A stretch of DNA of 64,000 nt from Saccharothrix violaceirubra (GCF_014203755.1 NZ_JACHJS010000001.1:2728001-2792000), one strand, 5' to 3'. Positions 23,361-32,940 are shown, counted from the stretch's first letter. A program made the numbers and translations. Notes: generated from the sequence alone by a model not told the origin.

Positions 23361-24496
23361 CCCGGCCACGCCACCGTCACCTCGGTGCCCCGGCCCGGCA
23401 CGCTGTGGACGGTCGCCGTGCCGCCGACCTGGCGCATGCGCCGCCCGATCGCCTCCGGCACGCCGAACCCGCCGGGCCGCGTCGAGTCGAACCCCCGGCC
23501 CCGATCGGTGATCACGACCCGGACGCCGCCGGGCGACCACGTGACGCGGACCCCCGCGACGGCCACACCGCCGTGCCGCACGACGTTGCGCAGCGCGGCA
23601 CCGGTCGCGCCCACGACCGCTGACGTCACGTCCGCGCGCAGCGGCACCGGCACGCCTTCGTGGTCCACCACCACCTCCAGCCCCAGACCCCGCACCTGCT
23701 CGGCCTTCACCGCGAGATCGCGGGTCAGGTCCGGCTCCGCGACCGTCGGCAGCCGGCCGCGCAGGATCGCCGCCTCCCGCCGGCACCGCGCCCGCGTCCC
23801 CGGCGAATCGACGACCACGCCCTCGGCGATCAACCGGATCGTGAACAGCGGCTCGTCGTGCGAGAGGCGGGCGTGCTCACGCCGCGCCACGTCGACCCGT
23901 TCCCACTCCGCGTCCTGACGGACGGCCGCGGCCAGTGCGGCGGCCGGCCCGTCGTACGTGGCGGCCCACCGCCGGAGTCGGCCGCCGCCGACCACCGCGG
24001 CGGTGAACGACGCGACCTCCAGCAACCCCAGCCCGAGCTGCTCGCCGAGGCCGCCCGTCCCGGCCAGGGCCAGGCCGGACCGGTGCGCCGCGATGAGCAC
24101 GACGGCCGCCGTCCGCGCGGACGCCAGTCCGGCGCCGAACACCCCCAACCCGACCAGCGGCTCGGCCACGTTCGTGCCGCCGGTGTCGACCCCCGCGACG
24201 CCGACCGAGGCGGCCACGCTGAACCCGGCGCCGAGCCCGCACAACCGGGCCACCCACGACGACGGTGTCCGATCGGTCACCAGCCGTGCACACCCGAGCG
24301 CGAACACCGCGGCGACCACCGGCAGGACACCGAACCGGAACCACGACGGGTAGGCCGACCACGTCACCGCGACGCACACCGCCGCCTGCACCCCGGCCGC
24401 CGCGAACAACCCGCCGGCGGCCCGCCGCACGCTGAAGTCCACCACCGCCGACGGCGCCACCTCGGCCGACGCCGACTCGAGCCACCGCGTGCGCAC
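23357..24496 (-). CDS. membrane sensor histidine kinase (NarL-type partner)
   Basis: 379 residues from a GTG with GAAAGG upstream. About five to six membrane helices (residues 28-170) without a large outside domain. The ATPase part is intact: the N-box in AALRNVVRHGG, VVITDRGRGFD (G1) and GGFGVPEAIGRRMRQVGGTA leading to VPGRGTEVTVAWPG (G2). The dimerisation helix ARREHARLSHDE contains a histidine at the expected place, though the motif is atypical for HisKA_3. First gene of the kinase, pseudo-kinase, response regulator operon. Signal unknown. Confidence 0.88.
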   Translation of the reverse strand: MRTRWLESASAEVAPSAVVDFSVRRAAGGLFAAAGVQAAVCVAVTWSAYPSWFRFGVLPVVAAVFALGCARLVTDRTPSSWVARLCGLGAGFSVAASVGVAGVDTGGTNVAEPLVGLGVFGAGLASARTAAVVLIAAHRSGLALAGTGGLGEQLGLGLLEVASFTAAVVGGGRLRRWAATYDGPAAALAAAVRQDAEWERVDVARREHARLSHDEPLFTIRLIAEGVVVDSPGTRARCRREAAILRGRLPTVAEPDLTRDLAVKAEQVRGLGLEVVVDHEGVPVPLRADVTSAVVGATGAALRNVVRHGGVAVAGVRVTWSPGGVRVVITDRGRGFDSTRPGGFGVPEAIGRRMRQVGGTATVHSVPGRGTEVTVAWPG

Positions 24497-24596
24497 CCGT
24501 CACAGCCTTTCGTCCGGGGACCGCCATCATCGGACCGACCGGTGCCGGGGGACACCGCACTTCTGCGCACGGCGGTATCAAGGCCGGTGTCCCAGC

Positions 24597-26210
24597 ATGG
24601 AAGGCGTGCTGGAGATCGTCGCCGTGACCGTCCTGGGCCTGGTCGTCATCGCCGCCGCGGCCGTGCTCGCCCCGAAGCTGGGCGTGGCCGCGCCGCTCGT
24701 GCTGGTCCTGGTGGGCCTGGCCCTGGCCGTGACGCCGGGCATCGACGACGTCGAGGTCGAAGCGGAGTGGATCCTCCAGGGACTCCTGCCGCCGCTGCTC
24801 TACGCCTCGGCGGTGTCCATGCCCGCCATGAACTTCCGCCGCGAGTTCGGCGTGATCGGCGGCCTGTCGGTGCTGCTGGTGGTGGGCAGCGCCGTGGTCC
24901 TGGGTCTGCTGTTCGCGTGGCTGATCCCGGACCTGGGTTTCGTGTGGGGCGTGGCGCTGGGCGCGATCGTCAGCCCCACGGACGCCGTGGCGACGTCGAT
25001 CATCAAGGGCACGTCCGTGCCACGCCGGGCCGTGGTGATCCTCGACGGCGAAAGCCTGCTCAACGACGCCACGGCCCTGGTGCTGCTGCGCACCGCGATC
25101 GTGGCCACGGCGGCGGCCTTCTCGTTCTGGGGCACGCTGGGCACGTTCGCCTACGCCATCGCCGTGGCCGTGGTCGTGGGGGCCGTGGTCGGCCGCGTGA
25201 ACCTGGCGGTCCGACGCCGGGTCGAGGACGCGACCGTGAACACGATCCTGTCGTTCACCGTGCCGTTCGTGGCCGCCGTCCCGGCGGAGCTGCTCGGCAG
25301 TTCGGGCCTGGTCGCGGCGGTGGTCGCGGGCCTGGTCACCGGGTATCGCGGTCCGCGCGTGCTGCCGCCGTCGCACCGCATGTCGGACGCCCAGAACTGG
25401 GCGATGGTCGAACTGGTCCTCGAAGGCGTGGTCTTCCTCGGCATGGGGTTGCAGTTGTCGACCGTCCTCGGCGGCATGCGCACCGGGGTGGGGGAGGCCG
25501 TCGGGATCGCGGCGGGCGCCCTGGCCGTGACGCTGCTCGTCCGCGCCGGCTACGTGGCGCCGCTGCTGTGGGGGCTGCGCCGCCGGGCGTCGCGCTGGCG
25601 CGAGCGCCAACCCCACATCGCGAAGATGGGCGAACGCCTGGACGCGGGCGACCTGACCCCGTTGCGCGGGCGTCGGCCGTCCGAACGCCGGGCGCGTCGC
25701 CTGGCCACCCGGGTCCGCCGCTCGCTGGCCGACATCGACTACCTGCTGGACCACCCGCTGGGGTTGCGGGAAGGCGTGGTCGTGGTGTGGGCGGGCATGC
25801 GTGGCGCCGTGACCGTGGCGGCGGCCCAGACGCTGCCCGAGGACGCGCCGCACCGTCCGCTGCTGGTGTTCGTGGCGTTCGCCGTGGCCACGCTGTCGTT
25901 GCTCGTGCAGGGCGGCACCGTCGGACCGCTGGTGAAGATCCTGTTCCGGAACCGGGCCGAGGACGGGTCCGAACAGGACGACGAACGCCGGCAGATCCTG
26001 GCGTTGCTCCAGGAAACCGCCCACGGCATTTCGCGTTCGTCGGACATGTCGGTCAAACAACACAAACTGGCGATCGTGAAGGCACAACGCGACGCCCTGC
26101 TCGACGCCCGCGACGACGGCGTGTTCGACGCGGACACCCTGTCCAACGCCCTGCGCACACTGGACGCCGCCCAGCTCACCCTCGAACTGCGCGGTGGCCC
26201 GAACGGTTGA
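24597..26210 (+). CDS. Na+/H+ antiporter, CPA1 (NhaP/YjcE-like)
   Basis: 537 residues with 12 or so membrane helices. Signature CPA1 motifs: SPTDAVATSII with the conserved Asp and GESLLNDATALVL (transport-site acidic residues), and GMRGAVTVAAAQTLP near the C-terminal end of the membrane part. A cytoplasmic tail of about 90 charged residues follows the last helix (from LFRNRAEDGSEQDDER). Exchanges Na+ or K+ for protons at the cytoplasmic membrane for pH and salt control. The ATG at 24597 has only a weak AAGG upstream. Divergent from the two-component operon; a link is possible but unproven. Confidence 0.93.
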   Translation: MEGVLEIVAVTVLGLVVIAAAAVLAPKLGVAAPLVLVLVGLALAVTPGIDDVEVEAEWILQGLLPPLLYASAVSMPAMNFRREFGVIGGLSVLLVVGSAVVLGLLFAWLIPDLGFVWGVALGAIVSPTDAVATSIIKGTSVPRRAVVILDGESLLNDATALVLLRTAIVATAAAFSFWGTLGTFAYAIAVAVVVGAVVGRVNLAVRRRVEDATVNTILSFTVPFVAAVPAELLGSSGLVAAVVAGLVTGYRGPRVLPPSHRMSDAQNWAMVELVLEGVVFLGMGLQLSTVLGGMRTGVGEAVGIAAGALAVTLLVRAGYVAPLLWGLRRRASRWRERQPHIAKMGERLDAGDLTPLRGRRPSERRARRLATRVRRSLADIDYLLDHPLGLREGVVVVWAGMRGAVTVAAAQTLPEDAPHRPLLVFVAFAVATLSLLVQGGTVGPLVKILFRNRAEDGSEQDDERRQILALLQETAHGISRSSDMSVKQHKLAIVKAQRDALLDARDDGVFDADTLSNALRTLDAAQLTLELRGGPNG

Positions 26211-26267
26211 GTAACGGTTGGCCACCTGCCCCACGGGCGCTTCGGCGCGGCGTGTTTGCTGTGCGCC

Positions 26268-26681
26268 ATGAACACGAAGGTCATGTCCGCGCTGCTCGCC
26301 GTGGCGTGCGCGGTCTCCCTGACGGCCTGCGCGAGCAACGAGTCCAAGTTCGTCGACGAACTGAAGGCCGCGGGCTTCACGAACGTCGGCCCGGCACGCA
26401 GCGAGTCGGAGAAGACGAGCAAGAAGGTCGGCAAGCGCACGGTCAAGTCGTCGCAGAAGGTCCTGGAAGTGACGGTCCGGGTCAAGGGCTGCGACCTGGA
26501 GTTCGAGAAGATCTCCGGCCAGTCCGGCTACTGGCTGGACGAACTGCACGTCAACGGCCAGGAACCCGACTGGCCCGGCTACCCGGAGAACCTCAAGCAG
26601 CCCGACGTCGTGAAGGCGTTCGCGGGCAACGACCCCAAGCCCGCGGGCTTCAAGGACTGCTACAAGCCCAACGAGGCGTAG
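26268..26681 (+). CDS. small lipoprotein of unknown function
   Basis: 137 residues. The ATG at 26268 gives a lipoprotein signal (MNTKVMSALLAVACAVSLTAC) with a lipobox LTAC, so Cys21 should be acylated. The mature domain contains two further cysteines (VKGCDLEF and FKDCY) likely joined by a disulfide, and a lysine-rich middle (EKTSKKVGKRTVKSSQ). No known family. It follows the antiporter by about 60 bases on the same strand and ends at a terminator hairpin. Confidence 0.82.
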   Translation: MNTKVMSALLAVACAVSLTACASNESKFVDELKAAGFTNVGPARSESEKTSKKVGKRTVKSSQKVLEVTVRVKGCDLEFEKISGQSGYWLDELHVNGQEPDWPGYPENLKQPDVVKAFAGNDPKPAGFKDCYKPNEA

Positions 26682-26698
26682 AGCCCCGTGTTGCCCGA

Positions 26699-26729
26699 CT
26701 CGTGCCGGCGCTGAAGGCGCCGGCACGAG
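26699..26729. terminator. bidirectional terminator between convergent genes
   Basis: CTCGTGCCGGCGC-tgaag-GCGCCGGCACGAG, a perfect 13-pair stem with a 5-base loop, lies between the lipoprotein gene and the convergent hypothetical gene. Confidence 0.88.
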
Positions 26730-26741
26730 GCGACTTCGACG

Positions 26742-27497
26742 CTAGGCGAGCACTCCGCTCAACCGGACGACGGTGACCTCCACCTGGCACTGGGCCTCCT
26801 CCCAGTACCCGATCACCTCGCCGCCGTCCTCGGTCAGCAGGCCGTCGGTCGTGTAGTCCGGGAAGAACGTCATGCCGTTCGTGCCCTTGGCGCAGAAGAA
26901 CGAGACGTGCGCGCGCAGCGCGGGGTCCTCGACCGACTTCAGTTCCGCGGCCCACGCGTCGTCGGGTTCGACGTCGACGGACAGCGTGCCGCCCGGCTCC
27001 TCGCCGAGCGACAGTGCGACCCGCATCGCGTCGTACAGCGTGCCATCCGAGAAGAACTTCGGGAGGGTGACGTACCAGCGCCCTGACCACGCCTCGTCGG
27101 CGAGGTCGACGCCGTGCCGCGCCACGAGCACCGCGAGGTCGGCCCCGCGCACCAGGTTCTCGCCGACCGCCACCTCGGCCAGGTCGGCGGCGAACGCCGG
27201 GTGCGCCTCGTCCGCCCCGTCGAACTCGAAGACCGACTTCGCGCCGTCGAACAGGATCGGGCGGTCCACGTCGTACAGGGCGATTTCCAGCTCCAGGGGC
27301 TCCGTGCCGTCGAGCACGGCCGGCCGCACCCATTCCGGTGCGCGGTTGTAGTCGAACTCGTCGATGTGGTTGCCGTCCAGGAAGGCCCCGTAGGACGCGT
27401 CCGCCGGGTACTCGGAGAGGGGCCGGTCGAGCAGGATGCCGAACGCCCGGGTGAGCTGCCGTCGCCAGTCGTCGGACGGGGTGGGTGCACTGGTCAC
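26742..27497 (-). CDS. hypothetical protein, acidic, cytoplasmic
   Basis: 251 residues from a GTG, no signal peptide or membrane helix. Aromatic and acidic throughout (FLDGNHIDEFDYNRAPEWVR, SVFEFDGADEAHPAF, FFPDYTTDGLLTEDGGEVIG). The codon pattern is that of a real gene (strong third-position GC). I do not recognise a family. It ends at the shared terminator with the lipoprotein gene. Confidence 0.78.
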   Translation of the reverse strand: MTSAPTPSDDWRRQLTRAFGILLDRPLSEYPADASYGAFLDGNHIDEFDYNRAPEWVRPAVLDGTEPLELEIALYDVDRPILFDGAKSVFEFDGADEAHPAFAADLAEVAVGENLVRGADLAVLVARHGVDLADEAWSGRWYVTLPKFFSDGTLYDAMRVALSLGEEPGGTLSVDVEPDDAWAAELKSVEDPALRAHVSFFCAKGTNGMTFFPDYTTDGLLTEDGGEVIGYWEEAQCQVEVTVVRLSGVLA

Positions 27498-27529
27498 GCG
27501 CGCACCCTAAGTCCGGCTGTGGATCTCTG

Positions 27530-27799
27530 TCACCTGTTCGGCGGAACCAGCGCGGCGATCGTCCGGCGCAGGCGCTCGCGGTCGTTCGGCGCGGTGGGCA
27601 CGCCGACGAGCGCCGGCGCCTCGGGGTCGGTGGTCGGCGCCACCCGGCCGAGCCCGCGTGCGGCGGCCAGGTAGTCGGCGACGGCCCGCGCGACGGCGTC
27701 GAGCCCGGCCGTCCGCTCGCCCAGGACGGCGCGGACGCGGTCCACCGGGTCCGGTCGGGCGGCGAGCAGACCGACCGAGGCCCGGACGGTCGTCGACGG
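27530..27799 (-). pseudogene. TetR-family regulator fragment (C-terminal ligand domain only)
   Basis: About 90 residues end in LVPPNR. The segment TVRASVGLLAARPDPVDRV and AVARAVADYLAAARGLGRVA fits the C-terminal helices of a TetR repressor. The helix-turn-helix half is missing: upstream of about 27800 the sequence switches to an oxidoreductase fragment on the other strand. Probably the remains of a regulator that once stood divergent to that oxidoreductase. Confidence 0.5.
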
Positions 27800-28139
27800 G
27801 ATCGCGTCGTGGGCGCGGGCATCGCCGGCTTGGCGAGCGCGCCGACACTGGGCCGAGAGGGCTGGGACGTGCTCGTGGTCGAAGGCGGTCCGTCGCGGCG
27901 GGGGCTACCTGGTCAACCCGCTCGGCGCGGGCTACGACGCGCCGGAAAGCCTCGGCCTGCAGGGACCTCGGCGTCTTCACGTCGGTGCTGGTCAAGGCCG
28001 ACGGACAGCCGAAGGTCACCGTGCCCGCCGCGTTCGCACAGGCCGCGCTGGGCGCGCGGGCACTCCACATCCGGGTGCAGGACATGGTCATCCGGGCCGT
28101 CCGGCTCCCCGGCGTCCGCCGTCTGGTGACCCGTTGGCG
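27794..28139 (+). pseudogene. decayed FAD-dependent monooxygenase/oxidoreductase
   Basis: The Rossmann start RVVGAGIAGLASAPTLGREG and DVLVVEGGPS are readable in one frame, GGGYLVNPLGAGYDAPESLG in a second, and a C-terminal-like stretch (VTVPAAFAQAALGARALHI, then RAVRLPGVRRLVTRW) in the third. A normal enzyme is roughly 380-400 residues; only about 115 codons remain, split by at least two frameshifts and a large internal deletion, and no start codon remains. It ends directly against the stop of the PQQ-like gene. Confidence 0.7.
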
Positions 28140-28141
28140 GG

Positions 28142-29671
28142 TCAGCCCGCGAAGCCGACCACCCCGGTCTCGCCCAGCCGCACCAGGGCGACGAACCCCG
28201 GCGCGGGCAGGATTCCCTCCGACCAGAACGCCGACCGGAAGTCGCCGAGCGAGCGCGACGAGGGCCTGGCCCAGTCCGGCACCGGCGAGCGCCCGGTGCC
28301 GGTGCCGTCGAGGTCCTGCCAGACCAGCTCGGCGCCGTCCTCCGTGTCGCACAGGCGAAGGAAGGTGGTCGCCGTGGTGGCCATGGTCCGCTGACGCGGG
28401 CACGGCACCTCGGCGACCGGTGTCACCGCACCCGTGCCGGGGTCGACGACCGCGACCGACCGGATCTTGTCGTCCCGGTCCCGGACCACTCCGACGGCGA
28501 GCGGACCCGTACCGGCCCAGAACCGGTACTCGGACGACAGGTCGGTGGCGACCCGATGTCCGTCGTGGGCGCGGATCAGGGTGCCGGTGATGAAGTTGGA
28601 CGTGACGGCGACGAGTCGGCCGTCCGTGCCGACGTCGGTGACGAAGTCCTGCGACTCGCCCTTCGGCACGGGGGAGAGGGCACGCCACCGCTCGGAACCG
28701 TCCCGGTCCGCGAGCCCGACCAGCCCCCAGTCGTCACCGCACGCCAGGATCGCGAGGACCGTGTCGGCCGCGCCGTCCACCACCGGCAGCGGCGCCCGAC
28801 ACCCTTCCGGCGCGCGCCACGTCCACAACTCCTGCCCGCCGCGCAGGTCGACCGCGGTGATCCGGAAGTCCTGCCCGCCCTCGGCCCGGTCGACGCCCTC
28901 CCACTCCACCAGGACGCGGTCGGTCGGGCGCGGCGTGGTCGGTGCCGCCTTGCGCCCGGCCCACTCCCGCACCACCTCGCCGGTCGACGCGTCGAGCAAC
29001 ACCCAGAGATCCTGCTTGCGCAGAAACGGTCCGTCACCCTCGAACGCGGCCACCACCAGCGTGCGGTCGGGCGTGGTGCGCAACGAGACGTTCGACGTCC
29101 CGGGCCGGGCGTAACGCCAGGTCGTCCCGCCTCCGGCCGTGAGGGAAACGACCTCGCCGGTCGCCGTGCCCACCACGATCCCGGGCCCGGCGACGACCGC
29201 GCCGGTGACCGGAGCCCCGGCCGTCCAGCGCCAAAGCACCCCGGCCGGACGCGCGACCACCGCCCCGACGTCCGCACGATCGACCGTCGCCGAGTCGACC
29301 GTCGACACCGCGAACGGCGCGACAACGGCAAGGACGACCGCCAGGACCGGCACACCCCACCACCCGGACAAGGCACCCGCGACACAGGCCAGTGCCCCGA
29401 CCGCCAACACCGCCGAGCCCGCCCCGGAGACACCGGACGACAGGTCGCCGACCAGAACCCACCCCGCGAACCCCAAGGCGACGACCGAGACGATCAACGC
29501 CACCACCCGCCCACGGGCGAACAGGGTCAAGGCCGCGACCACGACAAGCCCGACCCCGACCACGGCCCACAACGGATCGGCACGGGGAACGTCGGACCAC
29601 GGAAACGACACGGACACCACGGCACAGCCCAGAGCCACGACCGCCAGGACGACACGGACCACAGCCATCAC
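28142..29671 (-). CDS. membrane-anchored PQQ-like beta-propeller protein
   Basis: 509 residues. Four or five hydrophobic helices fill residues 1-125 (VVRVVLAVVALGCAVVSVSF, PLWAVVGVGLVVVAALTLF, VVALIVSVVALGFAGWVLVG, WWGVPVLAVVLAVVAPF). The rest is a PQQ-like propeller with blades such as GEVVSLTAGGGTTWRYARPG, LLDASTGEVVREWAG, VDLRGGQELWTWRAP and GLADRDGSERWRALSP. Known: such domains usually act as scaffolds or outside sensors; quinoprotein catalysis is not implied because no dehydrogenase residues are seen. GTG 29671 or ATG 29668 can both start it. Confidence 0.82.
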   Translation of the reverse strand: MMAVVRVVLAVVALGCAVVSVSFPWSDVPRADPLWAVVGVGLVVVAALTLFARGRVVALIVSVVALGFAGWVLVGDLSSGVSGAGSAVLAVGALACVAGALSGWWGVPVLAVVLAVVAPFAVSTVDSATVDRADVGAVVARPAGVLWRWTAGAPVTGAVVAGPGIVVGTATGEVVSLTAGGGTTWRYARPGTSNVSLRTTPDRTLVVAAFEGDGPFLRKQDLWVLLDASTGEVVREWAGRKAAPTTPRPTDRVLVEWEGVDRAEGGQDFRITAVDLRGGQELWTWRAPEGCRAPLPVVDGAADTVLAILACGDDWGLVGLADRDGSERWRALSPVPKGESQDFVTDVGTDGRLVAVTSNFITGTLIRAHDGHRVATDLSSEYRFWAGTGPLAVGVVRDRDDKIRSVAVVDPGTGAVTPVAEVPCPRQRTMATTATTFLRLCDTEDGAELVWQDLDGTGTGRSPVPDWARPSSRSLGDFRSAFWSEGILPAPGFVALVRLGETGVVGFAG

Positions 29672-29710
29672 CCCCGAGAAGTCGACGCCCCAGGGCGCCC
29701 GCCCGTTCCT

Positions 29711-31195
29711 TTACTTCAGGTGACGAATACGTGGCCATAGTTCGCTCCACGGCTCCGCGAGCCCTTCGCACAACCACACCTGTCCGCCCCACTCCTTGTT
29801 GGCGACACCCCGGTCGTTGCCCGTCACCGCGACCTGGCGAAGCCCCCGACAAGCGTCCCGCGCCCACTCCGGCGGACCAGGGGACCTGCCGGGCCGGACC
29901 AGCAACGCGGTGGTCACGCCATCGGGCGGATGTCCCCACTCCCCGTACCCCCGGTACCCGCTGTAGACCGGAGGACGACCGACCCCGTACCGCTCCAACG
30001 CCCCGGCCTCGCCGAAGTTCTCGGTCACGACCACGGTGTCGTCGGGCACTCCCCGGCGAACCTCCGAGATCGTCCGAGCCAACTCCGGCCACCCGAACTG
30101 CTCCGCCGCGAGACCGTTGAAGCGCAGAACGGGGACGACCGACAACTTGTCCACCGGAACCAGGGGAAGCGCCAACGGCACCACGAACGCCGCGGACCCC
30201 ACCAACGACACCCCCACGGCGACCTTCCGGGCCCGAAGCCCCCGCTCCAACCACCCGTCGAAAGCCACCCCGCCGGCCGCGAGCAACCCCGGGTAGGCGC
30301 CGAACAGGTAGAGCGGCGACCCCGCCGCCGCCACGAACACGACGACCAACAGCACCCAACCCACAGCCAGGAACCTGAAGGGCCGCGCGTCGACCGAGCG
30401 CGACAACCGGACGAGCCCGGCCACCCACAACGGCACGAGGAAAGGGCTGACGTAGACCAACTGCATCGGCAGGAACGCCAACCGGGCCCCGTTGCCCCCG
30501 TTGTCGCTGAGGACCCCGGCCATCCGCCACTGCGGCCAGCCGTGGGTGAACTGCCAGACCAGGTTCGGCGACCACACGAGCAGAGCCACCAGCACCCCAC
30601 CCGCCAACCACGGTCCGCGCAGCACTTCCCGGGGCCCGACCACCAACAGCCCGAGCACCAGCCCGACCGCCACCAGCCCGATCTGGTACTTGTTCAGCAG
30701 TCCGACCCCGAGCACCAGCCCGGCGACGAGCAACAACCGCCGATCCCCGGTCCGCACCACACGCACCGCGAGCCAGGCCAACGCCGCGGACAAGCAGATG
30801 TCGATCGTCGTGGTGTGCAACATGTGCCCGGGAACCAACACCGGCCCGGACACGGCGGCCCCCAGGGCGGCGATGACCTGGGCTCGGGCCCGTCCGCCCA
30901 TCTCACGGGCGATGAGTCCCACGAACAACACCGTCGCCCCGGCCGCCAACGCGGCCGGAAGTCGGAGCACCACAAGAGAATCCGGCGCGACGATGTCCAT
31001 GAGTCGCGCCAGGGCCGGCGTCAAGGGCGGCTGATCCGGATACCCCCAGGCCAACCGCCGCCCGCAGGCCAGGAAGTACAACTCGTCGCCGTGGTACCCG
31101 TACCCACCGGCGAACACGACCAATAACGCGACCACAGAAGCGGAAACCGCAACGACACCCCACGACAACCGCCCACCGATCTCCCTCAAGATCAC
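29711..31195 (-). CDS. PMT/ArnT-like membrane glycosyltransferase (GT39/GT83 family)
   Basis: About 494 residues with 11-12 membrane helices. The first outside loop carries GYHGDELYFLACGRRLAWGY, with the Asp-Glu pair that is the catalytic signature of the protein mannosyltransferase and ArnT superfamily, and GYPDQPPLTPALARL follows as in family members. The C-terminal 130 residues form an outside domain ending in WPRIRHLK. Transfers a sugar from a polyprenyl-phosphate donor to an unknown acceptor outside the membrane. Start uncertain: GTG 31195 is used, but ATG 31249 or GTG 31339 (right after the MFS stop) would give up to 542 residues. Follows the MFS gene on the same strand. Confidence 0.85.
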   Translation of the reverse strand: MILREIGGRLSWGVVAVSASVVALLVVFAGGYGYHGDELYFLACGRRLAWGYPDQPPLTPALARLMDIVAPDSLVVLRLPAALAAGATVLFVGLIAREMGGRARAQVIAALGAAVSGPVLVPGHMLHTTTIDICLSAALAWLAVRVVRTGDRRLLLVAGLVLGVGLLNKYQIGLVAVGLVLGLLVVGPREVLRGPWLAGGVLVALLVWSPNLVWQFTHGWPQWRMAGVLSDNGGNGARLAFLPMQLVYVSPFLVPLWVAGLVRLSRSVDARPFRFLAVGWVLLVVVFVAAAGSPLYLFGAYPGLLAAGGVAFDGWLERGLRARKVAVGVSLVGSAAFVVPLALPLVPVDKLSVVPVLRFNGLAAEQFGWPELARTISEVRRGVPDDTVVVTENFGEAGALERYGVGRPPVYSGYRGYGEWGHPPDGVTTALLVRPGRSPGPPEWARDACRGLRQVAVTGNDRGVANKEWGGQVWLCEGLAEPWSELWPRIRHLK

Positions 31196-31345
31196 GAAGA
31201 AAAACCTAGGCGGCCCCAGCGCTCCGGACGATGGTGCGCGCCCCAACATCAGGGGTAGGGCTGACACCCCGGACAAGGTCCTGCCGGTGGCGAGATCCTT
31301 GGCCGAGGCAGGACGGTAGACGCGGCGGACTTGGACCACGAGCGG

Positions 31346-32893
31346 TCACCCGCGACTGTGGCGGTCTTTGACCCGGGTGCGCCGACGAACGCGGAAGACG
31401 ACGAGGCCGGCGGTCGCCAGTGCCGAGGCCGCGATGCCTCCGTAGAGCGTGATCAGGCCGAACCCGTGCGTCAACGCCGATCTCACGAGTGCCTCGGTCG
31501 ACTCCGGGTCGGGCAGTGCGGGAAGGGCATGCGTCAGCGCGGCAAGGTCCGCCCCGTTGGCCACGTGTTCGGCGAGTGCCCGTGCCTGCGCTCCGCTGAG
31601 CTGTGGGTGGTCGTTCAAGCGTGCGGAGATGCCCAGGGTGAGGATCAGTCCCATCAGCGCGATGTTGACCGCCAGCGAGATCATCCGGGCGCTCATGTCG
31701 ATACCGGAGGCCATGCCCGATCGTTCGGCGGGCACCGAGCCGGTGGTCGTGTTGGTGACCGGTGTGTTGGCCAGTCCGAGGCCCACGCCCGCCAGCACCG
31801 AACCGGGAAGGATCGTCACCCAGTTCGCGTCGGCCACGCCGCTTCCCAGGTAGAGCAGCAGGAACCCGAGCCCGATGAGGTACAGGCCCACGGGGATGAT
31901 CACCCCTGGCCGGTACTTCACCGCGAGCCGCTCCGCGACCGGCGGAAGTGCCAACGTCGGGATCGTGTACGCCAACAGGCAGACGCCGGTCGCCGCGGTG
32001 CCGTAGCCGAGACCGCGCTGGAGGTGGATCGGCAAGTAGATCATGAGCGGCCAGTAGCTGAAGTTCATGGCCGCGGAGCCGAGCAGAGCGCCGGAGAACG
32101 CGCGGATCCGGAACACCGAGAAATCGACCATCGGGTGTGAACCGGACCGCTCGATGACAACGAACGCGACACCGAAAGCCGCCGCGAGCACCAGACTGCC
32201 GAGCGTCAGAACGCTGTCCAGACCCAGTCCGGGACCCTGGGTGATGAAGAAGACCAGCCCGAACACGGCGAGGGACAGCGTGACGATCCCGCCGATGTCC
32301 AGCCTGTTTCCCGTCGGGTCGCGGGACTCCCGCACACCCCGCATGGTCAGGGCCAGGGTGACCGCGGCCAGGACCGTGTGCACGAGGAAGACCCAACGCC
32401 AATTCGACAGCGCGACCAGTCCACCGCCGATGACCGGCCCGAATCCGAGGCCGGTGCCGAACACGATTCCCCAGGTGCCGAACGCGCGGGTGCGCTGTCG
32501 ACCGGCCGGGAACTGCTGCGAGAGGATCGCCACCTGGCAGATCAGCATCGTCCCGCCGCTCATGCCCTGCAGTGCCCTGCCCGCGATCAGCACGGTGACG
32601 TCCTGTGCGAGCCCGCACAGCAACGAGGTGGCGCCGAACGTGGCGACCGCGATCACCAGCAACCGCTTGCGGCCGAACCTGTCCGCCAAGGCGCCCGAGG
32701 CCATCAGGACGGTCGTGCACGCGATCGTGTAGGCGTTCATCGTCCATTGCAGATCCGTGAAGTCGCCGTGCAGTACCTCGCCGATGGTCGAGAGGATCAC
32801 CGGCACGCTGGAAATCTCCAGGCCGAACATCAGGGCGGACAAGCACAGCGCCGCCAGCGCGATTCCTTGTCCACGAGCAGGGATGACAGTCAT
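31346..32893 (-). CDS. MFS drug-efflux transporter, DHA2 (14-helix) type
   Basis: 515 residues with about 14 helices. Motif A GALADRFGRKRLLV lies between helices 2 and 3, and helix 1 contains LEISSVPVILSTIGEVLHGD, where an Asp-free variant of the D1 motif is used. The antiporter motif C region GIVFGTGLGFGPVIGGGLV is clear. Proton-driven export of drugs or metabolites is the family role. Divergent from the Lrp-type regulator, with a pair of inverted operator-like sites between them, so this exporter is its likely target. Confidence 0.92.
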   Translation of the reverse strand: MTVIPARGQGIALAALCLSALMFGLEISSVPVILSTIGEVLHGDFTDLQWTMNAYTIACTTVLMASGALADRFGRKRLLVIAVATFGATSLLCGLAQDVTVLIAGRALQGMSGGTMLICQVAILSQQFPAGRQRTRAFGTWGIVFGTGLGFGPVIGGGLVALSNWRWVFLVHTVLAAVTLALTMRGVRESRDPTGNRLDIGGIVTLSLAVFGLVFFITQGPGLGLDSVLTLGSLVLAAAFGVAFVVIERSGSHPMVDFSVFRIRAFSGALLGSAAMNFSYWPLMIYLPIHLQRGLGYGTAATGVCLLAYTIPTLALPPVAERLAVKYRPGVIIPVGLYLIGLGFLLLYLGSGVADANWVTILPGSVLAGVGLGLANTPVTNTTTGSVPAERSGMASGIDMSARMISLAVNIALMGLILTLGISARLNDHPQLSGAQARALAEHVANGADLAALTHALPALPDPESTEALVRSALTHGFGLITLYGGIAASALATAGLVVFRVRRRTRVKDRHSRG

Positions 32894-32940
32894 CGAAAGG
32901 CCTCTTCGTCAGCGGGTGCACGAGCCGACGAAATGATGCC

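Noticed and set aside
23877..26726. Very long minus-strand open frame across the antiporter
   Set aside because: High GC makes stop-free antisense frames common. The plus strand encodes a complete CPA1 antiporter, and the minus frame is His/Gln/Arg-rich without domains.
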